A DNA stretch of 64,000 nt from Sulfuricurvum sp. 17-40-25 (GCA_002282015.1 NCIJ01000015.1:26523-90522), one strand, 5' to 3'; counted from the stretch's first letter, positions 17,915 through 27,009 are shown. The notes: generated from the letters alone by a model not told the origin. A program made the numbers and translations.

Positions 17915-18739
17915 TTATATATAAAGTTCCCACCAAAATGGGTGTTTTATTGATGAAATACTCAAATTTGAGACATCTTTAGTGTTGTCTAATTCTATAA
18001 CATTGTTATATAGTTCTTGATAATAAGGGAGGTATTTTCGCATTAAACCGTAGTGTATTGTTTTAACTTTTAGTATATTCTTTATCGTTTCAGGTGTTCT
18101 TTCACCTATTCCTATAGTATTAGCTGAATATTGTCGATAAAAAGTTTGCGTCTCATTGGTAAATATGGCATGTTTTGCTTTTAATAAAAGAAGAGAAAAT
18201 AAATACCAGTCTACAGCTATGAGATTGGGATCAAAGTTAATGCAATCTACTAGATTCAATCTTATAGCAGTATTTGATAACCCAAAAATATTTTTTTCGA
18301 GAATAAAATCAAAATCAATAATTGACAAGTTTTGAATTCTGTGTGATATATATTTTTGCTCATAAACACCATTGTCATCAAAAAGACTTAAGTCATTTAC
18401 AACAATATCGTGGGTCTTTAACAATTCAAGAGATTTTTCAATCCTATTATTTTCAAAGTAATCATCACTATCGCCTAGTACAACTATATCATAGCCCATC
18501 ATTTTTACGTTGTTAATGCCATATTCTCTATTTTTAGACGGGGTGTTTTTATAGGGCAATTCAATAATGTTGAGGTTAATGTATTTTTTTGTAATCGTAT
18601 CGAACTTTTTATATCCATCATTTACAACGATGATATCAAAGTTTTTAAATGTTTGCTTTTCAAGTGAATCAAAACAAGCAGTTAAAAATTCATCATTCAT
18701 AGGGAAAATAGTGGTCAAAAATGCAACTTTTTGCTTCAT
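17915..18739 (-). CDS. family 2 glycosyltransferase
   Basis: A 274-residue GT-A enzyme. It opens with VAFLTTIFPMNDE, has IIVVNDGYKKF at about 36-46, and the metal-binding DSDDYF motif with Asp90, Asp92 and Asp93. The C-terminal third is AT-rich and has no clear relatives by eye. It probably adds one sugar to the lipid-linked glycan on the cytoplasmic face of the membrane. It overlaps the upstream acetyltransferase stop by 4 bases and is separated from the NeuB gene start by about 16 bases. Donor and acceptor are unknown. Confidence 0.75.
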   Translation of the reverse strand: MKQKVAFLTTIFPMNDEFLTACFDSLEKQTFKNFDIIVVNDGYKKFDTITKKYINLNIIELPYKNTPSKNREYGINNVKMMGYDIVVLGDSDDYFENNRIEKSLELLKTHDIVVNDLSLFDDNGVYEQKYISHRIQNLSIIDFDFILEKNIFGLSNTAIRLNLVDCINFDPNLIAVDWYLFSLLLLKAKHAIFTNETQTFYRQYSANTIGIGERTPETIKNILKVKTIHYGLMRKYLPYYQELYNNVIELDNTKDVSNLSISSIKHPFWWELYI

Positions 18740-19317
18740 TTTATAAGACTACCAGCTTTAATAAATGCTCCTGGAGCAATCGTGATGGACTCTTTAGTAG
18801 CGGCATTGCTTCCGAAAAAAGTTCCTTCACCGATAGTGGTTCCACCGTTTATGACTGCGCCCGTAGAGATATGGCAATGATCTGCGATATTACAATCATG
18901 TTCGATCAGAGCTTTTGAATTAATAATACAATTTTTCCCTATCCGTGCTTCGGAATTGATAAGAGCATCGTGTAGAACTACTGTCCCTTTATCAACTGAT
19001 GCATGTTTTGATATATAGGCTCGCGGAGATATGATAGTAGGGGTTTCAAAACCGATTGAATTCAAATGGTTAAAAAGCTTGATACGTAACTCGGGGGATT
19101 TGATCTGACCAACAGAAACGATGGCATATTTGTATTTTTGAAAAAGATCATTTAAATCATCATCGCAGCCGATAATCTTGTATCCCAATACGGTTTGGCC
19201 GATCATTTCTTTTTTATCGATAATCCCAGCGACTTCAAAAGAACCTTCCATCTCAATTACATCAATAAGTGATTTACAATGCCCGCCGCCTCCGATTAAA
19301 ATGATTTTCTGTTTCAC
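18736..19317 (-). CDS. NeuD/PglD-family sugar O/N-acyltransferase
   Basis: A 193-residue left-handed beta-helix acyltransferase. The N-terminal IILIGGGGHCKSLIDVI is the UDP-sugar-binding Rossmann segment of the PglD/NeuD family, and residues from about 95 carry hexapeptide repeats (ISKHASVDKG, IINSKALIEHDCNI, INGGTTIGEGTFFGS). The likely catalytic His lies in ALIEHDC. The family acetylates the 4-amino group of UDP-sugars or sialic acids. Placed after LegC here, it could supply the LegH-type N-acetylation step, which is inference. Confidence 0.8.
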   Translation of the reverse strand: MKQKIILIGGGGHCKSLIDVIEMEGSFEVAGIIDKKEMIGQTVLGYKIIGCDDDLNDLFQKYKYAIVSVGQIKSPELRIKLFNHLNSIGFETPTIISPRAYISKHASVDKGTVVLHDALINSEARIGKNCIINSKALIEHDCNIADHCHISTGAVINGGTTIGEGTFFGSNAATKESITIAPGAFIKAGSLIK

Positions 19318-20453
19318 AGGCGTACACTACTGGGAATATTCACGACACGTTCTTCCAGAAAAAGGGAATTTTCGAGATTATCGCACTGGCACGCTTTAAA
19401 CATTTCGAGTTTGTTCATCAACGCCCATATCGGACGGGTCATAACCCCATTGGTGTTAGTATAGTCCAGAAATTCGTCACGCGCTTGCATATTATCCAAA
19501 AGGATGGTATTAAGCCAATAGTTTGATTTAGCATTTAGTGGCTCTTCAACAAAACGGATGTTTTGGGACATAAAAAACTCTTTATATTCAGCAGCCACTA
19601 TCCGTTTGTTTTCCAAGAATCTTTCCAGTTGCTCCAGCTGAGCACAAAGAAGAGCTGCATTGAGATTCGGGAGACGATAGTTGTAACCAATCTCATCATG
19701 CACGTATTCCCATTTATGAGGAACTTTGGCAGTAGTTGTTATATGCTTGGCCCGCTTTGCCAAAAGCTCATCATCCGTGACGATGATTCCGCCTCCGCCG
19801 CTCGTGATGATCTTATTCCCATTGAAGCTGAATGCCCCTACGCATCCGAATGTGCCGGTATGTTTGCCCTTGTAATAGCTTCCAAGAGATTCTGCCGCAT
19901 CTTCGACCAAAGCAATATGCCATTCATCGCAGATTTTTTTGAGTTCATCTATTCTGCACGGATGCCCGAATGTATGCATCGGCACGCACGCTTTGATCGT
20001 CTTTCCGGTCGTGCCGTTGAGACATTTTTCATCCGTTAGTACGCAATGTTTTTCCAAGAAGTCTCTAACAGCTTTGGGGCTTAGTCCCATCGTATCGAGA
20101 TCAACATCCAAAAAAATGGGCTTAGCCCCGATGTAGCTTATAGCATTGCAGGTCGCGATAAAGGTAAGCGGTTGTGTTATTACTTCATCATCACGTTCTA
20201 CCCCTGCTAAAATCAGAGAGATATGTAATGCAGCCGTTCCATTAACCGTTGCAATAGCATATTTAGCTCCAACAGTACGGGCAAACTCGGTTTCAAATTG
20301 ATCGACAAACTTACCCACGCTCGAGACAAAGGTACTGTCGATACACTCATTCAAGTATTTTTTTTCATTCCCGACAAACCGTGGTTCGTGTAGAGGAATA
20401 AATGCTTCTGTTTGGTAAAGATTTTGGATAAACTTTACAGTTTCGGTAACCAT
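19314..20453 (-). CDS. legC: LegC-like PLP-dependent sugar aminotransferase
   Basis: A DegT-type aminotransferase of about 379 residues. Lys214 (from the chosen start) in FSFNGNKIITSGGGG forms the Schiff base, and HTFGHPC and LVEDAAESLG are family signatures. This set matches aminotransferases of the legionaminic acid route, which convert a 4-keto nucleotide sugar to the 4-amino form. ATG 20453 is chosen because GGGAAG lies about eight bases upstream and it begins one base after the LegB stop; a TTG at 20498 would overlap deeply with no ribosome site. The LegB-LegC order supports the assignment. Confidence 0.8.
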   Translation of the reverse strand: MVTETVKFIQNLYQTEAFIPLHEPRFVGNEKKYLNECIDSTFVSSVGKFVDQFETEFARTVGAKYAIATVNGTAALHISLILAGVERDDEVITQPLTFIATCNAISYIGAKPIFLDVDLDTMGLSPKAVRDFLEKHCVLTDEKCLNGTTGKTIKACVPMHTFGHPCRIDELKKICDEWHIALVEDAAESLGSYYKGKHTGTFGCVGAFSFNGNKIITSGGGGIIVTDDELLAKRAKHITTTAKVPHKWEYVHDEIGYNYRLPNLNAALLCAQLEQLERFLENKRIVAAEYKEFFMSQNIRFVEEPLNAKSNYWLNTILLDNMQARDEFLDYTNTNGVMTRPIWALMNKLEMFKACQCDNLENSLFLEERVVNIPSSVRL

Positions 20454-20454
20454 A

Positions 20455-21642
20455 CTACATCTTCCCATCAAGATATTTTCCGGTCTCTTTATGACCAAAA
20501 TCAGGAATCATTTCAAAAAACAACTCGACAATCTGATCTTTGCTCCACTTCCGTGCTACTTTCATTTCATTAATCGTTTCAGTAAAGTGCTGCAGTTTCG
20601 ATTCATCATATATTGGGTCATTTTTGATAACACCAAGATTGTCAAATCGCTGCATATCCAGTGTTTCATTCTCTGTAAAAAATTCTTCAAAATCTTTTTC
20701 ACCCGTAGTATCGCTGGGAGTAAAAAGACATGGCCATTGACCCTGATCGGGTAATGTTTCTACTAAAGCTCTTGCTTCATCTTCGCTTGTGCATAAATAA
20801 GGTTTGAATCCTAACGTTTTCAAATATTTGATGGCAATATCCGAAAATGTACTTAGATGAAGCGTTTCACTGAGTTTTGGAAAAAAAACATCTCTATTTT
20901 CGCCGAAAATACAGGACATCAAACATAGTTCTCCGGATTCTTTGGGTGTAACAAAATAGCGCTTGATATCATTGGGGGCAACGATAGGCTGACGTTTTTG
21001 AATTCTCTGATTAAAGCCATGTAGTAATGACCCGTCGCTAAAAGCGACATTGGCAAAACGGGCGGTTGAAATAGAGATCTCACGGCTACGACGCATCAAA
21101 AACATTTCCATAATCCGTTTGCTGGCTCCCATCATATTGACAGGATTGGCTGCTTTATCGGTGGAAACACAAAAGTATTTTTTTGTCCCTTTTAGAATTG
21201 ACTGTTGCAGTGTCTTATCGGTATTAAAAATATTGACATCACACATCCGCATCAGCGTAAAGGGATCTTTTTCGCTGCGAACATGCTTGAGTGCCGATAG
21301 ATTCAAAACGTAATCGTAGTGTCCGTCTGCCTCAATAAAAGCATCGTATTCAATCGAACCAATGTCCAATGCAAAGGTTTGAAAATCTCCGTCAATGTAT
21401 CCGTATGAACTGCGAATATCCCGTACCAATTCGACCATATTGTTTTCACTGATGTCAACTATATGAAGTTTTTGAGGGTTACGTTTGAAGATCTCTTTGG
21501 TTACGGCTTGTCCGATTGAACCGGCACCTCCGATTACGAGGAAAGTGGATGAAGAAACAACTTTGAGTAACTCTACTTCATGAGAATCAATATCTTCTCC
21601 AAAAAGTTCTTTTTCTCGACCAATTAGAGATAATATATTCAC
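20455..21642 (-). CDS. legB: LegB-like nucleotide-sugar 4,6-dehydratase
   Basis: A 395-residue CapD/polysaccharide-biosynthesis dehydratase: cofactor motif GGAGSIG (38-44), LNLSALKHVRSEKDP, the CVSTDKAANPVNMMGASKR active-site stretch, and ARFANVAFSDGS. It is longer than FlaA1-type enzymes and has the C-terminal extension (EDEARALVETLPDQGQWP, TGEKDFEEFF) that I associate with LegB. It makes a 4-keto-6-deoxy sugar for LegC. The GTG start has AAGG eight bases upstream and overlaps the metK stop by 4 bases. Confidence 0.8.
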   Translation of the reverse strand: MNILSLIGREKELFGEDIDSHEVELLKVVSSSTFLVIGGAGSIGQAVTKEIFKRNPQKLHIVDISENNMVELVRDIRSSYGYIDGDFQTFALDIGSIEYDAFIEADGHYDYVLNLSALKHVRSEKDPFTLMRMCDVNIFNTDKTLQQSILKGTKKYFCVSTDKAANPVNMMGASKRIMEMFLMRRSREISISTARFANVAFSDGSLLHGFNQRIQKRQPIVAPNDIKRYFVTPKESGELCLMSCIFGENRDVFFPKLSETLHLSTFSDIAIKYLKTLGFKPYLCTSEDEARALVETLPDQGQWPCLFTPSDTTGEKDFEEFFTENETLDMQRFDNLGVIKNDPIYDESKLQHFTETINEMKVARKWSKDQIVELFFEMIPDFGHKETGKYLDGKM

Positions 21643-22841
21643 CCAAGTAGCCTTGTGAATTTATCAAGTTCATCTAATTTTTCCCACGGGTAATCACTCT
21701 GCCCCACTTGTCCACGACTGGCAACATCAGCATATAAAAAAGTCTCTTCACTTGGATGATCAAGATCAAATTTACGAGTAATCCAGTTAGGGGTTAAAGA
21801 AAAATTATCCATCACAAACTGGGAGAGGATATCATCATTAAGACCCTCGATTGAAGTACCATAAGTATCTACAGCAATAGAGGTGGGTTTGGAAACTCCG
21901 ATTGCGTAGGATATCTGTACGACACATTTTTTGGCCAGTTCTGCTGCTACGATATGTTTGGCGATCCATCGGGCTGCATACAATCCAGATCGGTCAACTT
22001 TTGTGTAGTCTTTTGAGCTTTGTGCACCTCCGCCGATAGGAGAGTAGCCGCCAAAACTGTCCACGATGAGTTTGCGTCCGGTCAGACCGCTGTCGTGTAG
22101 ACTGGAGTGCGAAACGTATTTACCGGTCGGATTAATATGGATGATACATGTCTTTGGATCAAACAGATTGGTAGGTAATCCAGTATCGAGGATCAGCTCC
22201 ATGATCAGTTCACGTACCTGGTCAATGTTCATGGTATGAACGCATGGTGCAGAGACAACGATCGTATGGATATGTTGTGGGTTACAGTTTTCAAAGTTGT
22301 CTTTGACACCATAATCCATAGTGACTTGTGTTTTGATATCAACGCCGAGTTTATGTGGATGAGCTAATGCATAGTGATAGACTTTTTCCATAAGCATACG
22401 GGCATAGGTGATAGCGCTTGGCATGTAGTTGGCAGTTTCGCAGTCAGCATAACCAAACATAATTCCCTGATCTCCTGCACCAGTTTCTCCATCGTCTTGG
22501 TCGACACCTTGATTGATATCAGCGCTTTGGCGGTTTAGTAGAACTTGCAGTTCAACATCATCAGGATGCAGGCACTCCTCCCGAGTAAAATTTGGATTGC
22601 CGTCATAACCGATTTTTTTGAGTGCATCGATAACTATTTGTTTGTAGCCTTCAATACTAAGCTCAGTAGCGGACGTCACTTCTCCTCCGATGACAACATG
22701 TTTACCGGCCACAAATACTTCACTGGCAACACGGCTTTTTGAGTCGCCGATGATAAGGCGATCCACTATACTGTCTGCAATAATATCGGCACATTTATCG
22801 GGATGGCCTGGACTGACCGCTTCGCTGGTAAAAAGGTACAC
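21639..22841 (-). CDS. metK: S-adenosylmethionine synthetase
   Basis: Makes SAM from methionine and ATP in the cytoplasm. The 400-residue length and the motifs are standard: SEAVSPGHPDK at the start, GAGDQGIMFGYA, and GGGAQSSKDYTKVDRS. The start is GTG with AAGGA about nine bases upstream. It is the first gene of the 22-kb glycan operon, coupled by 4 bases to legB, an unusual place for a housekeeping gene. A TATAAT box 48-53 bases upstream of the start is the likely promoter of the whole operon. Confidence 0.95.
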   Translation of the reverse strand: MYLFTSEAVSPGHPDKCADIIADSIVDRLIIGDSKSRVASEVFVAGKHVVIGGEVTSATELSIEGYKQIVIDALKKIGYDGNPNFTREECLHPDDVELQVLLNRQSADINQGVDQDDGETGAGDQGIMFGYADCETANYMPSAITYARMLMEKVYHYALAHPHKLGVDIKTQVTMDYGVKDNFENCNPQHIHTIVVSAPCVHTMNIDQVRELIMELILDTGLPTNLFDPKTCIIHINPTGKYVSHSSLHDSGLTGRKLIVDSFGGYSPIGGGAQSSKDYTKVDRSGLYAARWIAKHIVAAELAKKCVVQISYAIGVSKPTSIAVDTYGTSIEGLNDDILSQFVMDNFSLTPNWITRKFDLDHPSEETFLYADVASRGQVGQSDYPWEKLDELDKFTRLLG

Positions 22842-22888
22842 TATTACTGTCCTTGCAGGTAAATTTTATTAAAAATTAATGTTAATCG

Positions 22889-22894
22889 ATTATA
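22889..22894 (-). promoter_or_regulatory. candidate -10 box for metK and the glycan operon
   Basis: A perfect TATAAT on the minus strand, which would start transcription near 22882 and leave a leader of about 40 bases with AAGGA before the metK GTG. Campylobacterota housekeeping promoters often have no recognisable -35 box, as here. The leader is too short for a SAM riboswitch. Confidence 0.5.
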
Positions 22895-22902
22895 CAAAAG
22901 AG

Positions 22903-24540
22903 TTAATTAAATGGCTCTTTTGTTTCTGTCATATTGATACTCTTATAGAGCGCTTTTGAAAAATTTCGAGTAAGATGGGTGATATTCATAAAAATCGCCG
23001 TCATATGCTTGGAGATTTTATAGTTGGCGATCATGTCATTTAAAATACCGATACTGTTTTTATAGCTTGTATCGAGTTTGGTAAAGAGTTTTTCGAGTTC
23101 ATCTTTGGCTTGAGCATCTCCGTTAAGCCAGTTGTTGTAGGCCATACAAATAGCGAGTATTTGATAGCGAAGTTCATGATAGAAAGCGGCCATCTCCAAC
23201 GTATCGGATTCGGAAAGCATGGTGATATCTTCAGTAAGGTCTTTGATGTATTTGGAAGCGGCAATTAGCTGTGTGGCCATGCTAAGTGTTTGATCGAACT
23301 CTTCGCGTACATTTGGGAGCTGAATAACCGCGGATAGGGAGGAAGCATATTCTAAAATATCACCCTGCAGACGCTGAAGTTCATGATAGAGAGTAGTATA
23401 GGGAACATCGATGGGTGTTTCGTATGTCTCGAGAAGTTTTGAAATAGATGCATGGTGTTTTAGCCCTTCAGCAGGGGGAATTTTAATAGCCCATACGGCA
23501 AAAGCACATACTTGGCTCCCTAAATGAACCACTTCTTTACGAAGGGCTTCATGTGCGAGTGCCGGAATACTTTGAGAAACGTTATGAATATAGAGGGTTG
23601 GTGTTGGATTGGGGGTATCAAAATGTTTCATGAGCCATGTGCTAAGAGGGGTTATCATAGGGTACCAGATGATGACTCCTGTGACATTAAACAGGGTATG
23701 AAAGAGGGCAAGGGCTTCGACGCTTTCATGCAGACCTGTATATTTTATCAGCCACAACATAGGGGTCAATAAAATGAAGGCCACCACTCCAGTGCTGAAA
23801 TTAAAGAGCAGATGGGCAACTGCAGAGCGTTTTTTATCAGCAGAACCTCCAAGTGCACCGATTAGGACAGTAGCCGTTGTGCCGATATTAGCACCGATTA
23901 CTAGTGCTGCAGATTGTTCAAACGATAAAACACCGGTAAAAAGTGCACTTTGAGCGATGGCGATGGACGCTGAACTGCTTTGAATAATGGCGGTTAAAAT
24001 AATCCCTGTTATCACGAAAACAAAAATATTATAGTGTTGAAGTGTTTCAATGTTGATGGTTGAGGAGAGTGCAGTAAAACTCTCTTTTAATCCCTCAATC
24101 CCTAAAAATATGAGGCCAAAACCGGCAATAGCTCCAAAGGTATGACGGCTTTTCCCCTCACCTGCCAGTACGCTTCCGATTCCCCCAAAGCCAATCATGA
24201 ACATGGCAATGATCTTGATATTGAACTTAAAACCAATGAGGGCGATGATCCATCCCGTAGCCGTTGTCCCAATATTGGATCCAAAAATAATACCGATACC
24301 GCTTTGCAAAGTCATAATCCCAGCTCCAATAAGCGAGAGTGCCATGAGTGTGACTGCTGAAGAGCTTTGCAGCAAGGTTGTAGCAACACCACCAGTTAAG
24401 AGAGCTTTAGCGTTGGTGTTGGTCGAGATTTTGACCCATCGCTTAAAGGCGGAACCGGCTGCTTTTTTGAGTGAATCTTCCAAATAGAGCATTCCAAACA
24501 AAAAAAGACCCAGCGCTGAAAATGCTTCGATATAAATCAT
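22903..24540 (-). CDS. Na+/phosphate cotransporter with C-terminal PhoU-like domain
   Basis: A 545-residue NptA/YjbB-type transporter. ATG 24540 (IYIEAFSALGLFLFGM) is the real start; the frame stays open for 121 more codons upstream, but that stretch lies over the divergent gene and is not transporter-like. Two inverted repeats show the family's QSSSA motifs (TTLLQSSSAVTLMA, TAIIQSSSASIAIA) with GSNIGTT and GANIGTT. Roughly residues 330-540 are a helical PhoU-like domain. It moves phosphate or a similar anion across the inner membrane, in a direction not readable here. Confidence 0.85.
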   Translation of the reverse strand: MIYIEAFSALGLFLFGMLYLEDSLKKAAGSAFKRWVKISTNTNAKALLTGGVATTLLQSSSAVTLMALSLIGAGIMTLQSGIGIIFGSNIGTTATGWIIALIGFKFNIKIIAMFMIGFGGIGSVLAGEGKSRHTFGAIAGFGLIFLGIEGLKESFTALSSTINIETLQHYNIFVFVITGIILTAIIQSSSASIAIAQSALFTGVLSFEQSAALVIGANIGTTATVLIGALGGSADKKRSAVAHLLFNFSTGVVAFILLTPMLWLIKYTGLHESVEALALFHTLFNVTGVIIWYPMITPLSTWLMKHFDTPNPTPTLYIHNVSQSIPALAHEALRKEVVHLGSQVCAFAVWAIKIPPAEGLKHHASISKLLETYETPIDVPYTTLYHELQRLQGDILEYASSLSAVIQLPNVREEFDQTLSMATQLIAASKYIKDLTEDITMLSESDTLEMAAFYHELRYQILAICMAYNNWLNGDAQAKDELEKLFTKLDTSYKNSIGILNDMIANYKISKHMTAIFMNITHLTRNFSKALYKSINMTETKEPFN

Positions 24541-24573
24541 CAAGACTAAAAACCCTATATACGTATTTGTATG

Positions 24574-24588
24574 ATAATAACGTATAAT
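24574..24588. promoter_or_regulatory. candidate divergent promoter region between Na/Pi transporter and methyltransferase genes
   Basis: TATAAT at 24583-24588 on the plus strand is well placed for the methyltransferase gene at 24613 (start near 24595, then GAGGG). On the minus strand TATTAT at 24579-24574 and TATACG at 24586-24581 are placed for the transporter start at 24540. Confidence 0.4.
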
Positions 24589-24612
24589 TGTGAAAAAAGA
24601 GGGTAAAAAGCG

Positions 24613-25194
24613 ATGAGCCGCGTTGATAATACTACTTTTTATCATGCGTCGATTGCCGAATATGGATTGGATGCGCGAGGGGTTCATTGGCATTCTCATC
24701 ATGCGCAAGAAATCCGGTTTAAGCAGTTGTTGGCACTTTTGCCATCGGATGCAAAAGAGATTGTGGATGCGGGATGCGGCTTTGGAGACCTGTATTGGTA
24801 TATGAGCGATCAGCAAAGAGCATCCATTGAGTATATTGGTCTGGATGCGCTTGAGGTGATGGTAAGTGAAGCGAAGATACGAACAGCGAAAATAATATAT
24901 CAATGTGACATACTCAATGACACGTTAGTGCAAGGGGATTTTTACCTTTGCAGCGGTGCGCTGAATATTTTGACTCGCTATGAAGCCCATCGGTTTATAC
25001 GGCGCTGTTTTGATGCATCCAATAGAGGCATTATTTTTAATTTTTTAGAGGGGGAAGATACCTCGCTAACCTATAATTATTTACAAAAAACGCAAATTGA
25101 AGCACTGGGGAATCATTTGGGTGCACGTATGGCGTTTCGAACAGGGTATTACAAAGAGGATTGTACTGTCGCGTTTTACAAGGATATTGGCTGA
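24613..25194 (+). CDS. class I SAM-dependent methyltransferase
   Basis: A 193-residue methyltransferase: SAM motif VDAGCGFGDLYWY at 51-63, acidic motif LDALEVMV, and a motif-IV-like FYLCSGALNIL. It is the first gene of a two-gene unit; its TGA shares one base with the ATG of asnB. The substrate is not evident. Since it is locked to an asparagine synthetase-family gene, the two may act on the same small molecule or protein, but nothing in the sequence proves this. Confidence 0.75.
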   Translation: MSRVDNTTFYHASIAEYGLDARGVHWHSHHAQEIRFKQLLALLPSDAKEIVDAGCGFGDLYWYMSDQQRASIEYIGLDALEVMVSEAKIRTAKIIYQCDILNDTLVQGDFYLCSGALNILTRYEAHRFIRRCFDASNRGIIFNFLEGEDTSLTYNYLQKTQIEALGNHLGARMAFRTGYYKEDCTVAFYKDIG

Positions 25195-26999
25195 TGTGCG
25201 GTGTTTTTGGAATTGTGGGGGAATACTCACCAGCTAAAGCGCGTGAGGCTTTGGCAACCTTAGGTCATCGTGGAAAAGACCACTGCGGTATTGTAGAAAA
25301 ACAGGGGCTTTTTTTGGCGCACCAGCGCCTCTCGATTACGGATACGCATGAGCGCTCGCATCAACCTATGCGTCACAAAGAACTCCTTCTGAGCTTTAAC
25401 GGAGAGATTTACAACCATCGGCAGTTACGTGCACAGCTTGAAATCTTTTCTTGGCAAACGCACAGTGACGCTGAGGTAATCTTGGCGGCCTATGAACGAT
25501 GGGGTATTGATTGCATCCAGCGTTTTGAGGGAATGTTTGCGTTTGCTCTTGTTGATGGCGAAAAAACGTATTTAGTGCGTGATCGGTTTGGTAAAAAGCC
25601 GATGTTTTATCATCAAAGCAAAGATTCTTTTATCTTTGCATCAGAGATCAAAGCGATTAAGCCTTTTTTATCAACCGTTGCTATGAATGAAGATGCGATG
25701 CGCTCGTATCTTAGCTTCTTAGCTCCTGCGCCACCTCATACATTTTATCAGGGAATTGAGAAACTCGAATCGGGGGAATGGCTTTGTTTTGAAAAAGGGG
25801 TTGTTAGGAAGCATCGTTATTATGATATCTTGGATACTCCATCGTCTAAAATAACCACTTATAATGAGGCATTTGAGAATATTGAGCGAGAACTTCACCG
25901 ATCCATTGCGATGCGATTGGAATCGAGGCAGTCCACTGTGGCATTACTCTCAGGGGGAATTGACAGTGCATTGATCTGTGCCATTTCGGCTCAGCAAGGA
26001 CAAAAGCTGCCAACATTTACGCTTGGATATGATGAATACAGTGGCTACGATGAGCGTGCTAATGCAAACCAAAGTGCAAAAGAACTAGGGCTTGAACATA
26101 CGGAAGTCGTGATTGGACGTCATGATTTTATCGATCATTTGGACAAGGTGCTTGATCATATGGATGAACCGCTAAACGATCCTGCGGCAGTGCCTCTGTA
26201 TTTGTTGTTTGAAGCAATCGCTAAAGAGGGGCATAAAGTCGTGCTAAGCGGTGAAGGATCGGATGAACTTTTTTTAGGGTATCGGCAATATTTTGAGTAT
26301 CTGGATATTGAAAAAGCGGCATCATTGCACCATAAAAATTGGCTCAAAAAATACTTTCATAGCAATTTTTCTATGAACCGAGAGTGGGAGTGGTATAAGC
26401 GTATTTTTGATGATACGCTGTTGTTTCGATCATCGGGAGAAAAGTTTACCGATTTACAGCAAAATCTTTTATTGCGACACAATGTTCGGGATAATGAATC
26501 GTTACGTTTTTTACAAGGCTATAGAACTGAGTTTGAAAGAAGTGGACATACACATCCAGCACAGTGGTACAGTGCCATTGATCTAAAATTGTTTGTGGGT
26601 GAACATTTCCTTACCAAGCTGGATCGGGTATCCATGGCACATACACTCGAAGCGCGCACCCCATTTTTGGATCATACTTTGGCAGAAAAAGTCTTTACAA
26701 TCTCTCCTGAGCTACGCATTGGAGAGGGTGGGACAAAATACCTGCTCAAGCAAGTGGGAAAAAAATACCTCAGTGATACGATTTTAAACCGTAAGAAAAA
26801 AGGATTTGCCAATCCGTACATGGAGTGGCTGATCGCATCGGGAAAAATTGATTTAATAACTGAGGTCAATAACAAAACGGGGCTGTTTCAACCCGATGAG
26901 GTTGAAAAATACATTCAACTGGCGCGTAGAGGTAAATTTAAGCAGCATGTATGGGGATTATACGTATTAAGTCACTGGATAAATAGGGAACTGCTCTAG
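25194..26999 (+). CDS. asnB: glutamine-hydrolysing asparagine synthetase
   Basis: About 601 residues from ATG 25194, which exposes the N-terminal catalytic Cys2 of the glutaminase domain (MCGVFGIVGE). The glutaminase part spans roughly 1-190, then the synthetase domain shows the pyrophosphate loop LLSGGIDSALI near 250 and LSGEGSDELFLGY. It makes asparagine from aspartate, glutamine and ATP. The ATG gives a one-base TGATG overlap with the methyltransferase stop; an in-frame start 33 bases earlier would hide Cys2. AsnB-type proteins also amidate glycans or peptides in some clusters, so a specialised role is possible. Confidence 0.85.
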   Translation: MCGVFGIVGEYSPAKAREALATLGHRGKDHCGIVEKQGLFLAHQRLSITDTHERSHQPMRHKELLLSFNGEIYNHRQLRAQLEIFSWQTHSDAEVILAAYERWGIDCIQRFEGMFAFALVDGEKTYLVRDRFGKKPMFYHQSKDSFIFASEIKAIKPFLSTVAMNEDAMRSYLSFLAPAPPHTFYQGIEKLESGEWLCFEKGVVRKHRYYDILDTPSSKITTYNEAFENIERELHRSIAMRLESRQSTVALLSGGIDSALICAISAQQGQKLPTFTLGYDEYSGYDERANANQSAKELGLEHTEVVIGRHDFIDHLDKVLDHMDEPLNDPAAVPLYLLFEAIAKEGHKVVLSGEGSDELFLGYRQYFEYLDIEKAASLHHKNWLKKYFHSNFSMNREWEWYKRIFDDTLLFRSSGEKFTDLQQNLLLRHNVRDNESLRFLQGYRTEFERSGHTHPAQWYSAIDLKLFVGEHFLTKLDRVSMAHTLEARTPFLDHTLAEKVFTISPELRIGEGGTKYLLKQVGKKYLSDTILNRKKKGFANPYMEWLIASGKIDLITEVNNKTGLFQPDEVEKYIQLARRGKFKQHVWGLYVLSHWINRELL

Positions 27000-27009
27000 G
27001 GAATGGGTA

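Noticed and set aside
19563..20039. 158-codon plus-strand open frame opposite legC
   Set aside because: It lies wholly within the well-supported legC coding region on the other strand, has no family signature and no ribosome site; treated as a shadow frame.
22842..22902. SAM riboswitch ahead of metK
   Set aside because: The leader from the predicted transcription start is only about 40 bases, too short for any known SAM riboswitch, and no stem-loop set is visible.
22896..22921. AAAAGAG/CTCTTTT hairpin after the Na/phosphate transporter
   Set aside because: Weak A-T stem with a 12-base loop overlapping the metK promoter; likely chance in AT-rich DNA.
24541..24903. 121-codon N-terminal extension of the Na/phosphate transporter frame
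   Set aside because: It overlaps the divergent methyltransferase gene and its TATAAT box, and its residues are not transporter-like; ATG 24540 begins at the first helix.
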